Source: Flavipsychrobacter sp.
GTDB lineage: Bacteria; Bacteroidota; Bacteroidia; Chitinophagales; Chitinophagaceae
Length of the DNA: 32,093 nt
NCBI GenBank assembly: GCA_031292525.1
Contig: JARLGY010000015.1
Location: 1-32,093, forward strand
Direction of reading: 5' to 3'
Below, piece after piece: positions 15,524-23,857 of this stretch (within the stretch, counting starts at the first letter, position 1; each line of letters opens with the position of its first letter). Made by a program: the position numbers and the translations under genes. The notes under the pieces are model-generated. The model did not search any database. It was not told the origin of the DNA and saw only the letters and a program-made list of their open reading frames with translations.

Positions 15524-16333
15524 TTATTGGCAATTGGTATTATAGTCTGAAAACACTTCGGTACCAACAGCAATTATTTGATTGCCGACCACATCTAATT
15601 TATGTTTTATCATTTTATCAAGTTCGCTTTGCGGCTTTTCCTCTTTGGCGGGATTGTAAGAACTGTATTTACCTGCTGCCAGTTTGTCTGATACCGTCTT
15701 GCAATCTTTTACTAGTCCTTTTATATCTGCTATGTGCAGTTCTTTTACCTTGTTATCACCTTTTTGGTAGAGTAACGTTGGATTGTCAATTATGTTCTGC
15801 TCTTCATTCTGCAGCAGATGTACATCTTTGCTTCCTGCATCTATCGGTGTAGGGTAGTCGTATAACCTGTACATAGTAATTTTGCCGTCTGTAATAACTT
15901 CAGCCATGTGGTCTGAAATTGAAGACTTTTTCAAGGTTTTGCTTTTGCCAGCCAGGTCAGTTACTGTGGTGCTTTTTGCACTCTCATTCTTATTGGTGTA
16001 GTTGATAAGACGAAAATGGCGCTCTTTGCTGTCGCTCTCATACGCAACGTATTCTTTTAAATCATCAACATCAAGCTTGTCGAACTTCTGCTTTTTTTTA
16101 GAGGCATTCAGGTCTTCTTTTGCCACAAATTTTACCTTCTGTTGGTTGACCCACGGAGTAGTTTTGGTGCCCATCAGTTTTACGATACCTTCAGTTTTTT
16201 TGTCGTCTTTGCTAACGATATAACCATACTTTTCTTTGCCTCGTAATTCGTAACCTTTTTTAAGAGTGTCTTCCTGTGCACACATGGAAAACGTGATGCC
16301 AGTGAATAATGCGGTGATTAATAGATTTTTCAT
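15524..16333 (-). CDS. exported protein of unknown function
   Basis: A 269-residue protein with a Sec signal peptide (about 1-19, ending MCAQ) and a lysine-rich, hydrophilic mature region. I do not recognise a family. Visible features are a GYIVSKDDKKTEGIVKLMG stretch that reads like a beta-hairpin opening, a charged KKKQKFDKLDVDDLKEYV segment, and an apparent soluble C-terminal half. Probably periplasmic or surface exposed. It is a single-gene unit with a strong terminator 14 bases past the stop. Confidence 0.8.
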   Translation of the reverse strand: MKNLLITALFTGITFSMCAQEDTLKKGYELRGKEKYGYIVSKDDKKTEGIVKLMGTKTTPWVNQQKVKFVAKEDLNASKKKQKFDKLDVDDLKEYVAYESDSKERHFRLINYTNKNESAKSTTVTDLAGKSKTLKKSSISDHMAEVITDGKITMYRLYDYPTPIDAGSKDVHLLQNEEQNIIDNPTLLYQKGDNKVKELHIADIKGLVKDCKTVSDKLAAGKYSSYNPAKEEKPQSELDKMIKHKLDVVGNQIIAVGTEVFSDYNTNCQ

Positions 16334-16435
16334 AGATACAATTGATTTTTCTCCAAATAAGGCTAATTTTCCAAGCCTTCAAAATGCATTGAAAAAATTA
16401 ACATTTTTGGTTACAGTGCAATTGTGTGTATCTGC

Positions 16436-17242
16436 CTAGCTTACCGTGCTTGGTGCCACACCAAATGCCTTCCTGAAAGCAAAGGAGAAGTGGGAAAAAT
16501 CTTTGAAACCTACCTCAAGGTAAACATCGGACGAACGCCAGCCTTTTTCTTTGATGAGATAGTAAGCATCGTTTAGTCTTTTATGCTGTAGCCAGCGGCT
16601 GGGTGAGGTGTGGTATATCTTCTTGAAATCGCGCTTGAAAGTAGCAAGGCTCCTGCCGGTGAGGTATGCGAAACGACTAAGCGGCACATTAAATTTATAG
16701 TGTTCATTCATGTAGGCTTCCAGGTCTATTTTGCCGGGTTCGCCAAAATCGAATAATACATTTTTTAGCGCAGGGTTTGTTTGTAGCAAAATCATAACCA
16801 GCTCTTTTACCTTTATATGTGTAAGTACCTTGTTGATCTCGCCACTACCATTGATATAAGGTTTAAGGGAATCAATGAAGTTCTGGAGAAGTGGGTGGGG
16901 TTTTAAATGCAAAGTGTTTTCGCCAGTGTATGGTTCAGTTATGTGCAGGTTATGCTCGCTGCCGAGACTACGGAGTGTTTCTTCATCTATACTCAGGGAT
17001 ATTGATCTGTACTCACCCCCAGAAGGCGGGGTTTTTATAAAACGGGCCAACTGGTTTTTTCTGAAAAAACGGAAATCGCCATCTTTGAACATGTAGGTTT
17101 TGCTGCCTACAAAGGTTTCTGATTGGCCGGATAGGGTATAGCTAAATACATGTTGTGGGATAAAGTGTTCACCTTCAGTAGTCTTTCTTACGAAGCATGA
17201 ATACAGTATCTGGGACATTTCATTTTCTTGCGTTACGGGCAT
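16436..17242 (-). CDS. AraC-family transcriptional regulator
   Basis: A 268-residue protein of usual AraC length. The N-terminal half (1-150) resembles the ExsA-like ligand or dimerisation domain (SYTLSGQSETFVG, KDGDFRFFRKNQLARF). The C-terminal part holds the two helix-turn-helix units, with LSRFAYLTGRSLATFKRDFK in the first and VYLEVGFKDFSHFSFAFRK in the second, ending at FGVAPS. It lies 97 bases downstream of, and in the same direction as, the aldehyde dehydrogenase, so it is probably in the same transcript or controls it. A near-consensus -7 element, TACCTTTA, lies at 17265-17258 and may give it its own promoter. Effector unknown. Confidence 0.9.
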   Translation of the reverse strand: MPVTQENEMSQILYSCFVRKTTEGEHFIPQHVFSYTLSGQSETFVGSKTYMFKDGDFRFFRKNQLARFIKTPPSGGEYRSISLSIDEETLRSLGSEHNLHITEPYTGENTLHLKPHPLLQNFIDSLKPYINGSGEINKVLTHIKVKELVMILLQTNPALKNVLFDFGEPGKIDLEAYMNEHYKFNVPLSRFAYLTGRSLATFKRDFKKIYHTSPSRWLQHKRLNDAYYLIKEKGWRSSDVYLEVGFKDFSHFSFAFRKAFGVAPSTVS

Positions 17243-17339
17243 ATATACTTTGTATTATAAAGGTAAAGAGGAATTGCAGTATTGGCCATGCCGTAACTCC
17301 TCTTTATGCTTATTTTATTCATTTAACCTATTACATGTC

Positions 17340-18755
17340 TTATCCTAAAATGGCTTTAGGTTCCAGGTATTCTTCTAATCCGTATTCGCCGTATTCCCTG
17401 CCTATACCCGATTGTTTGAAGCCTCCGAAGGGTGCAAGCGGGTCATGGCTGAGCTCATTAATGACAACTCTACCTGCGCTGATTTGTGCAGCTACCTTGT
17501 TGGCTCTTTCGATGTTGGATGAGCTTATATAGGCAGCTAATCCATACACCGTGTCGTTTGCTATTTCTATTGCTTCAGCTTCAGTTTTGTATGTGATTAT
17601 GGAAATAACCGGGCCAAATATTTCTTCGCGGGCAATGCGCATATCATTTGTGACGTTTGCAAACACAGTAGGTTGCACAAAATTGCCTTCTTCTAGTCCG
17701 GCTGGCTGGCCCTCGCCACCAATAAGCAATTCAGCCCCTTCTTCAATACCTAATCTTATGTATTGTTGCACACGGTTGTACTGTTTTTTGTTTACCATTG
17801 GGCCAATATTTGTTGCTGCATTGTGTGGGTCGCCCACTTGTATCTTTCCTACTGTAGCTATTACCAGGTTCTTTACTTCATCTAGCCTTTCTTCTGGTAC
17901 CAATAGCCTTGTTGCGGCAATGCATGCTTGTCCGCTGTTCATATAACCTGCGGTTACTGCCATGGGTATAGCCACACTGAAATCCGCATCGTCGAGTATG
18001 ATGTTTGGTGATTTGCCACCAAGCTCGAGGGTAACTCGTTTCATAGTATCTACAGCGCCGCGAGCAATTGTTTTACCAACCAGCGTGCTGCCAGTGAATG
18101 ATATTTTGGCAATATCCGGGTGGCGTGTTATTTCTGCACCAACAACTTCTCCGCGGCCATTTACAATATTAAAGACGCCCTTTGGCAAACCAGCCTCATG
18201 CAGGCATTCTGTAATGAGCTGGGTTTGCATCGCGCTCATTTCGCTAGGCTTTATTACGGCAGTACAACCTGCGGCAATAGCAGTAGCCAGCTTAGTGCAA
18301 ATGAAGCCATTGCTAGCGTTCCAAGGGGTAATGATACCCGTTACACCTAGCGGGTCGAGGATCACTCGTGAAGAGCCAACTTTCCTGGTGAAATCGAAAT
18401 GCTTTAAAGTTTCAATTGCAGAGAGAATGCCATTGAGTGCATTGCCAGAGCTGGCAGCAGAGAATTGCAGTGGACCACCATATTCTTCCACCATAATGTT
18501 GGTTAATTCATCTTTTCTTTTCAACACGGCTTCATACATCTGTTGCAGGTATGTTATGCGTTGTTCCTTAGTTGTTTTGGAAAAGGTTTTAAAGGCTGCT
18601 TTAGCTGCGGCAACAGCCCTACACGTATCTTCTTCGTCGCCCAGGATAACTTGGCCTGTAAGGACATTGTTTGCAGGGTTGATGAGGTCGAATGGTTCAG
18701 TGCCATGAGGTGTTATAAATTCGCCGTTGATGTAAATTTTGTCTATTGTTTTCAT
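17340..18755 (-). CDS. NAD(P)-dependent aldehyde dehydrogenase
   Basis: A 471-residue enzyme of the ALDH superfamily, normal in length. Catalytic and binding residues are present: N146 in TPWNAS, K169 in VIKPSE, the FTGSTLVG nucleotide-binding turn (220-227), E244 in LELGGKSPN, and the nucleophile C278 in NSGQACIA. The closing EEIFGPV and FGGFKQSGIGREYGEYGL motifs are intact. It oxidises an aldehyde to the acid in the cytoplasm; the substrate cannot be told from sequence. The ATG at 18755 was chosen because it directly precedes KTIDKIYINGEF, the normal N-terminus; a start nine codons earlier adds a basic leader unlike the family. The AraC-type gene follows in the same direction. Confidence 0.92.
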   Translation of the reverse strand: MKTIDKIYINGEFITPHGTEPFDLINPANNVLTGQVILGDEEDTCRAVAAAKAAFKTFSKTTKEQRITYLQQMYEAVLKRKDELTNIMVEEYGGPLQFSAASSGNALNGILSAIETLKHFDFTRKVGSSRVILDPLGVTGIITPWNASNGFICTKLATAIAAGCTAVIKPSEMSAMQTQLITECLHEAGLPKGVFNIVNGRGEVVGAEITRHPDIAKISFTGSTLVGKTIARGAVDTMKRVTLELGGKSPNIILDDADFSVAIPMAVTAGYMNSGQACIAATRLLVPEERLDEVKNLVIATVGKIQVGDPHNAATNIGPMVNKKQYNRVQQYIRLGIEEGAELLIGGEGQPAGLEEGNFVQPTVFANVTNDMRIAREEIFGPVISIITYKTEAEAIEIANDTVYGLAAYISSSNIERANKVAAQISAGRVVINELSHDPLAPFGGFKQSGIGREYGEYGLEEYLEPKAILG

Positions 18756-18955
18756 TTTCTTCCTTTTAAAATTGTATGGCAAAGGTCGGTGAGAACAAAG
18801 GTGGCTGTTGTGTTGAAACGCTCAATGTGTTGTGTTGAGTAGCTCATTTATTCTATGTGTGGGTTTGGATTGCTTTAATGGGTATTCATTTTAGATTTAA
18901 TTTTTGCCGGTCTAAGCTGACTTCGTTACTTTAACTGTAGTAATAAACAGATTTT

Positions 18956-19453
18956 ATGAAACTGCCGATTCTACTTATTGTTTTCCTATCTATAGCCTAT
19001 GACGTAACAGCACAATTTGACTGCAATACACTTTTGGCAAAAGAAGTTGACCAGAATCACCCTGAAGAAATGCTTAAAGAACTTAAGCACTTTACGCATT
19101 GCGGGTTAGATAGTATTGATGTACGCTATTTTATCAATGGACCAGTAATCGGCGCAATGGTTATAAAAGTGGTGAACGCCAAGCATAGCTGTACTTATGG
19201 CGACATCTTAAACCAAATAATGCTGGTTACCGAAATGCCTGGATATAAAGAGGTAAAGCAAAATGAAAAGAAGATGTATACCGTAATGCGCACGCCTGTA
19301 ACTGAAACCAACTGGGCCCGGAATGTGGATGTGCTCAATAAAAATTTTGATGATAGCGACCTTAATGCTATGCATAAGCTTTTTGTGGATAGTGCATCTA
19401 ACAACTGGACTTACGGCCAATTGATCCATAATTATAACATCCGTAAAAAATAA
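18956..19453 (+). CDS. small exported protein of unknown function
   Basis: A 165-residue protein with a Sec signal peptide (about 1-20, cleavage probably after VTAQ, leaving an N-terminal FDC). Three cysteines (FDCNT, THCGLD, HSCTYG) lie in the mature part. I recognise no family. It is flanked by a divergent aldehyde dehydrogenase (200-base intergenic region, no other gene) and a convergent gene, so it is a single-gene unit. Predicted periplasmic. Kept as real because of the signal peptide and consistent coding pattern. Confidence 0.72.
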   Translation: MKLPILLIVFLSIAYDVTAQFDCNTLLAKEVDQNHPEEMLKELKHFTHCGLDSIDVRYFINGPVIGAMVIKVVNAKHSCTYGDILNQIMLVTEMPGYKEVKQNEKKMYTVMRTPVTETNWARNVDVLNKNFDDSDLNAMHKLFVDSASNNWTYGQLIHNYNIRKK

Positions 19454-19492
19454 GGATTTATAATTCTTATGAGAAGTTGATGGTATTCGTTG

Positions 19493-20176
19493 CTACTTGC
19501 TGATCCAGGCTTTGTATTGATTCCGGATCCACATCTTTATTTCAAGATCGCTGGCAGTGCGGCAGTAGTCATACGGCATGGGGTGGGCATACATGAAGTA
19601 ACCTACGCTATCGCCCGTAAGTTTTGTCATTAATGTAACTAGTTCGGGCGTGTAACGGGTATCTATGAACTTTTGAAGTTCTGTGGTTTCAAACACTTTT
19701 TGGAAATGGTATATTTCTTTAGCCTTCTTTGAGAAAGCCTCAGCCAGTGCTGAAGCTGGACTACCCAGCGCGTTGGGATGCGCACGCGCCAATGGACGTT
19801 GATAGGTAGATGCACGTTCAGCAGAGTCTGCTGTGTACTTGGTAAAGCTGTTGAATTTATATGTAAAATCGTCGTACTGGTAGCTGAGTGTAGCCATTGG
19901 GACATTTATCACCTCGGTTGGTGACTTATACCTTATACGCTGGACGGGTTTATAGCCAATAGCTGAATATACAAGCGTATCGCCTGGGCGTGCAAATAAT
20001 GTATAATTGCCATTTGCGTCTGTATGCGTGATCTGGGCAGTACTGCGATTAGCTACATCGGCCAATAGTAATGGTTTGCCGGTTTCCACATCGGTTATAA
20101 TACCCTGAACGGTTTGCGCGCCTACTGAATAGCTAACAGATATGAGGATCAAGATAGGGTATAGATTCAACCTCAT
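19493..20176 (-). CDS. exported protein with carboxypeptidase-like regulatory domain
   Basis: A 227-residue protein. The signal peptide (about 1-20, ending VGAQ) is followed by a beta-sandwich of the carboxypeptidase-D regulatory type (about 21-100): VQGIITDVETGKPLLLADV, DANGNYTLFARPGDTLVYSAIGYK. The remainder (100-227) is helical and unassigned. Proteins of this type are common, poorly understood envelope proteins in Bacteroidota. The start is placed at the ATG at 20176 rather than the one at 20200 because a perfect -7 element (TAGTTTTG, 20213-20206) puts the transcription start near 20199. Confidence 0.83.
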   Translation of the reverse strand: MRLNLYPILILISVSYSVGAQTVQGIITDVETGKPLLLADVANRSTAQITHTDANGNYTLFARPGDTLVYSAIGYKPVQRIRYKSPTEVINVPMATLSYQYDDFTYKFNSFTKYTADSAERASTYQRPLARAHPNALGSPASALAEAFSKKAKEIYHFQKVFETTELQKFIDTRYTPELVTLMTKLTGDSVGYFMYAHPMPYDYCRTASDLEIKMWIRNQYKAWISK

Positions 20177-20205
20177 AGGTGTGCACAATATTGGTTTCAA
20201 TATGG

Positions 20206-20213
20206 CAAAACTA
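20206..20213 (-). promoter_or_regulatory. -7 element upstream of 19493-20176 gene
   Basis: Minus-strand TAGTTTTG fits TAnnTTTG. The expected transcription start lies inside the first codons of the longer reading frame, so it decides for the shorter start at 20176. No clear -33 match. Confidence 0.5.
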
Positions 20214-20279
20214 AGGTTGAATATGTGAAGGGTTGTATAAAGTTTTTAAGTCAATAGTTAGAAGTCGATAGTAAAGAAG

Positions 20280-20609
20280 CTATTGAGCCACTATATCAAA
20301 TGTGCCTTGTTTGTTTCTTTCTAAAATAGTACCTGTTGGCGAGTATAAATACGGAATTATCGACTGATCGTAATTAGCAATAGTATTTACATCATATACG
20401 GCAGAATGTGTCAAGTCATTAAGGTAGTCCTGATCTTCAGTTCCTGAAAAAAACCTCCATCCACTATCCGTATCATTATATGGAAGCCCACGATACATAT
20501 AATTGACGGGCATGCCATCTACAGTTATCTTATCCGTAGTAATGCAGCCACCTATAGGTGCTATAAGATCGAGTATCTCTCTATTAATAATCTTGTATTG
20601 CTTCTCCAT
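20280..20609 (-). CDS. DUF2185 / Imm33-like protein
   Basis: A 109-residue soluble protein with the family's typical pattern: GGCITTDKITVDG, VNYMYRGLPYNDTDSGWRFF, SGTEDQDYL and YDVNTIANYDQSIIPYL, ending near the normal length. DUF2185 domains have been proposed as immunity proteins (Imm33) of polymorphic toxin systems, and also occur alone. No toxin gene is seen next to it; only four bases separate it from the upstream DUF5683 gene, so the two are co-transcribed. Its partner, if any, must be elsewhere. An unrelated housekeeping role is equally possible. Confidence 0.82.
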   Translation of the reverse strand: MEKQYKIINREILDLIAPIGGCITTDKITVDGMPVNYMYRGLPYNDTDSGWRFFSGTEDQDYLNDLTHSAVYDVNTIANYDQSIIPYLYSPTGTILERNKQGTFDIVAQ

Positions 20610-20613
20610 GTTA

Positions 20614-21315
20614 TCACCGGATACTTAGATAATTCTTAGGCTTAGGTTTCATATTCAATACCAAACCAAACCCCGCACCGTTTGGTGCTGCTACAGGCTG
20701 TAACCTTAACGACAGGTCCCGCGATATATCAAAGTTGCGCAGGTGTGCAGATGCTACAGCGTCCAGTATCTGTATCATGTAGCCTACACCTGCAAGCAGT
20801 ACTGTAAAATCGAGATATCGTTCAAAATCATCTCTTATTTGTTGTAGCTGGCTTTGCGTGTACTTAGTACTGTATTGTCCGTTGGGGTAATCTATATATG
20901 CTTGGCGATACGTGTTATAATTACTAAGGTTGTAACCAAAATAGTAGGCTGATACGCCAATGCCTGCATATATGACGGGGATCTTCCAATACTGGCGGTT
21001 ATAGAGCTGCCCAAGTCCTGGCAGAATAGCTGAGTACATACCCGCCTTTTTAGGGTTAGGCGCCCAGTCGGCCTTCTTTTCAGTTACTACAGTATCGCGG
21101 AGGTGTGTTACTTGTTTTACAGCCTTCAGGCTATCTTCCGTCTTCTTTTCATTTGCACTTTGTATTAGTTTGGTAGTATCTCTGAATACCGTATTCAGGT
21201 TAGTATCGGGCACGGCTTGGGCATAGGCACGAATGGGAGCTAATGCAGTAAGCAATACCAACATACAAACAAAGGCAGTAAACAAGCTTTTATAAACGGA
21301 TAACCAGGTCTTCAT
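20614..21315 (-). CDS. DUF5683 membrane protein
   Basis: A 233-residue protein. It has a signal peptide or N-terminal membrane anchor (about 12-32, ending AYAQ), a soluble threonine- and lysine-rich stretch, then the DUF5683 core: PKKAGMYSAILPGLGQLYNRQYWKIPVIYAGIG (about 88-120) and a second hydrophobic segment (about 168-190, VLLAGVGYMIQILDAVASAHL). The SAILPGLGQxYN pattern is the family's hallmark. Function is unknown; it is a conserved Bacteroidota envelope protein. A perfect -7 element, TACCTTTG, lies just upstream (21334-21327). It is the first gene of a two-gene operon with the Imm33-like gene. Confidence 0.86.
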   Translation of the reverse strand: MKTWLSVYKSLFTAFVCMLVLLTALAPIRAYAQAVPDTNLNTVFRDTTKLIQSANEKKTEDSLKAVKQVTHLRDTVVTEKKADWAPNPKKAGMYSAILPGLGQLYNRQYWKIPVIYAGIGVSAYYFGYNLSNYNTYRQAYIDYPNGQYSTKYTQSQLQQIRDDFERYLDFTVLLAGVGYMIQILDAVASAHLRNFDISRDLSLRLQPVAAPNGAGFGLVLNMKPKPKNYLSIR

Positions 21316-21326
21316 ATTTATATGCC

Positions 21327-21334
21327 CAAAGGTA
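21327..21334 (-). promoter_or_regulatory. -7 element of the DUF5683 operon
   Basis: Minus-strand TACCTTTG matches TAnnTTTG and lies 12 bases before the ATG, giving a leader of about five bases. No clear TTTG is seen at -33. Confidence 0.55.
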
Positions 21335-21368
21335 AATGAAACCAGAACAAAAAATCATGGTTCTTATA

Positions 21369-21405
21369 AACAACAAACCCTGCCGGTTGGGCAGGGTTTG
21401 TTGTT
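21369..21405 (-). terminator. strong hairpin terminator of the Tsp/Prc gene
   Basis: A perfect 16-bp inverted repeat with a 5-base loop (arms 21369-21384 and 21390-21405, core CAAACCCTGCC and GGCAGGGTTTG). It lies 16 bases past the protease stop codon, in the gap before the DUF5683 gene. The outer parts of the stem are A/T-rich and can act as the U-tract. Confidence 0.8.
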
Positions 21406-21420
21406 TGCATTAGTCCGGAC

Positions 21421-23718
21421 TTATTTCATACCGGTAGTGTTGTTGAGCTTCATACTGGATTTAGCCATATCGTTAATGATATTTACAGTTTCTGATATGT
21501 AAATATCTTTTTTTAGGTTTTTTAACCAGTCGCTATTCTTTGTCATCGATGCGCTGTCTAGATTTATTCTTTCCAGGTCTTCTTTCAGATTGGTATATTC
21601 CAATGGATTGGTTTTCTTCTGCAGTTCATCCAGTTTTTTAGATGTTGCATTAGCCTCGTCGAGTTCTTTTCTGTAGCCGGTTTCTGTTAGAGAGTAGGTA
21701 TTGTTCTCTTCTTGTCTTTTCAGGTGTGCTGCGTTTTCCTCGATTAGTGTGAAAGTAGGATTAGCAGTTACACGAGATTTGCTTAAAGCGGAAAGGTCAG
21801 TAACATTAGTAGCGTTTGCAGTTGGTTTAAAATTAGCACGTGCTATTTCGTCCCAGCCCAATGCTGCTTTATCATGACGTTCGCCTTGGTTGATCAGCTC
21901 GTAAGGGTCTGGTAAATGAATGTCTGGTGTAACACCTTTTAGCTGTGTTGAACCTCCGTTAACACGGTAGAATTTCTGTACTGTTACTTTTAAAGAACCA
22001 AGTGATGACATTGGAGTTACTCCATTGGCGGCTGTAAGTTCATCCGTTTTCATTTGTACCCTTTTCAGTGGATCCACAAATTCATCCAGAGGAATTACCT
22101 TTTGCACTGTACCCTTGCCATAAGATGTAGAGCCTACTATTACCGCACGTTTATAGTCCTGTAATGCAGCCGCCATGATCTCAGAAGCTGATGCACTATT
22201 CTCATTGATCATAACAGCCATTGGGCCAGTATATTGTGCACCTTTATTGTTCGCGCTTAATGTCATGGGGGCAGCATCACTGCTTTTTACCTGTACTTCG
22301 GGGCCAGGACCTGTAAAGAGGCCTGCCATATCTACTACATCGCTAAGGGAGCCACCGCCGTTGTTGCGCAAGTCAAGAATGATACCTACAACACCTGCAC
22401 CTTTCAGTTTTTCGACTTCTTTAGCTACATCTTCAGAACACCTGCGGCCATTAATATGCTGAAAATCAGAGTAGAACTCAGGTAGATAAATATAGCCTAC
22501 AGGACCTTCTGCACTTTTTATAACTGCTGATTTTGCAAATACGTTATCCATCAACACCTCGCCCCTAATGATAGGTATTACTTTTATAGAACCATTTACT
22601 TTCTTTACGGTAAGGCGTACTTCCGTACCTTTCTTTCCGCGTATAAGGTGTACTGCATCCTCTATATCGTAACCAGTAATATCAACGGGTTCTTGTGCAC
22701 CCTGACCAACCTTCACTATAACATCTCCTGCCTTCAGCTCACCTTGCTTCCAGCATGGGCTACCTGTAATAATAGCGGCGATCTTGATGGTATTAGCCTC
22801 TTCGCGGAGTTGAGCGCCTATACCAAAGAATGTACCTGACATGTCCTCATCAAATTTTTCCTTTTCTTTAGGCGGGAAATAATCAGTATGCGGATCTTCA
22901 CTGGTAGTGATGGCGTTTATGTAGTAAGTAAAACGTTCATCACCTTTTATCTTGTGCATACGCTTAAATGTGTACTCCATATTCTTGCGTACACTTTCGC
23001 GAGCGTCTGCTTCTAATTCAGCGTCTGTTTTAGGTTTGGTATTAGCTGCGGGTTTGGTTTCTGCAGTTGCGCTAAAGTCTTCGGTCTCTTCTGTCAGATT
23101 CTTAGTCGTTACATCGTCATCTTCCTTCGCTTTGCTTTTAGCTCCTTTTTTACTTTCTTTAGTCTTATCCTGGGCATTTTTCAGCTCTACATATTTGCCC
23201 AATACCCTGAATTTGAGAATCTTTCTCCAGCGGTCTTTAAGTTCGGTTTCGTTTGCTGCATAAACAGTTTTATCACCACTTAATTGTATCTGCTCATCCA
23301 CATCGAAATGGAAAGGTATCTTGAGTATTTCTTTATAGTAACCTTCAGCATCATCTATACGTTTTGCGTATATCGCGTCCATTTTATCAAAAAACTCTAC
23401 CGAACCATCTCTTATTTCATCATCGATGGAATACTGATATTTTTTCAGGACGTTTATGTCTTGCTGGGTAAAGAATTTCTTTTCATAATCAAGGTCTTCT
23501 AATACCTTGGTATAAACTCTGTTTGAGAAGGTGTCGTTGAGGTCGCGAGGGGCAAAATGTACTTCCTTAATGGCCTTGGCAATAGTGCTCTGTACTAAAA
23601 TCTTCTTCTGGTCTGGCTGATTGTCATCTCCACCGCTGTATTTAAAGGAGAAAAAGGCTGCAAGCGCCCCCGTAATTACAAGCGGTATGAGGATCTTATT
23701 CTTCATGAATCGCAACAT
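21421..23718 (-). CDS. Tsp/Prc-type carboxy-terminal processing protease
   Basis: A 765-residue S41A peptidase with an N-terminal signal-anchor (about 9-23). An N-terminal Tsp domain (about 35-280, including SEDPHTDYFPP) is interrupted by a charged, low-complexity segment (182-236, rich in K, E, D, T and A). The PDZ domain spans about 296-375 (GTFFGIGAQL, GSPCWKQGELKAGDVIVKV). The protease core has the catalytic S510 in NSASASEI, K535 in SYGKGTVQ, and D521, at the spacing of the E. coli Tsp triad. A C-terminal helical domain follows to the end. It cleaves periplasmic proteins from a disordered C-terminus. An ATG four codons downstream (23706) would give a cleaner signal sequence. Confidence 0.92.
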   Translation of the reverse strand: MLRFMKNKILIPLVITGALAAFFSFKYSGGDDNQPDQKKILVQSTIAKAIKEVHFAPRDLNDTFSNRVYTKVLEDLDYEKKFFTQQDINVLKKYQYSIDDEIRDGSVEFFDKMDAIYAKRIDDAEGYYKEILKIPFHFDVDEQIQLSGDKTVYAANETELKDRWRKILKFRVLGKYVELKNAQDKTKESKKGAKSKAKEDDDVTTKNLTEETEDFSATAETKPAANTKPKTDAELEADARESVRKNMEYTFKRMHKIKGDERFTYYINAITTSEDPHTDYFPPKEKEKFDEDMSGTFFGIGAQLREEANTIKIAAIITGSPCWKQGELKAGDVIVKVGQGAQEPVDITGYDIEDAVHLIRGKKGTEVRLTVKKVNGSIKVIPIIRGEVLMDNVFAKSAVIKSAEGPVGYIYLPEFYSDFQHINGRRCSEDVAKEVEKLKGAGVVGIILDLRNNGGGSLSDVVDMAGLFTGPGPEVQVKSSDAAPMTLSANNKGAQYTGPMAVMINENSASASEIMAAALQDYKRAVIVGSTSYGKGTVQKVIPLDEFVDPLKRVQMKTDELTAANGVTPMSSLGSLKVTVQKFYRVNGGSTQLKGVTPDIHLPDPYELINQGERHDKAALGWDEIARANFKPTANATNVTDLSALSKSRVTANPTFTLIEENAAHLKRQEENNTYSLTETGYRKELDEANATSKKLDELQKKTNPLEYTNLKEDLERINLDSASMTKNSDWLKNLKKDIYISETVNIINDMAKSSMKLNNTTGMK

Positions 23719-23743
23719 AATATTAATAATTAAATAATTCTAA

Positions 23744-23751
23744 CAAATGTA
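23744..23751 (-). promoter_or_regulatory. -7 element of the Tsp/Prc gene
   Basis: Minus-strand TACATTTG, a perfect TAnnTTTG match 26 bases before the ATG at 23718. The -33 region shows no good TTTG. Confidence 0.5.
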
Positions 23752-23857
23752 ATTGATTTGCTGTTAATAAAACGCTAATCAAAAAGCATACCTATAGGCA
23801 TATTGAGGGTGATTTTGCCATGAATATATGTAGTAAATTGCACAGGAATTTGTGAAT

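Noticed and set aside
15283-15573. 96-codon minus-strand frame in the GAF-downstream gap
   Set aside because: It runs through a strong terminator hairpin and overlaps the end of the exported-protein gene; composition is that of non-coding DNA.
17962-18708. 248-codon plus-strand frame antisense to the aldehyde dehydrogenase
   Set aside because: The minus strand has a complete enzyme with all catalytic residues; the plus frame is an antisense shadow.
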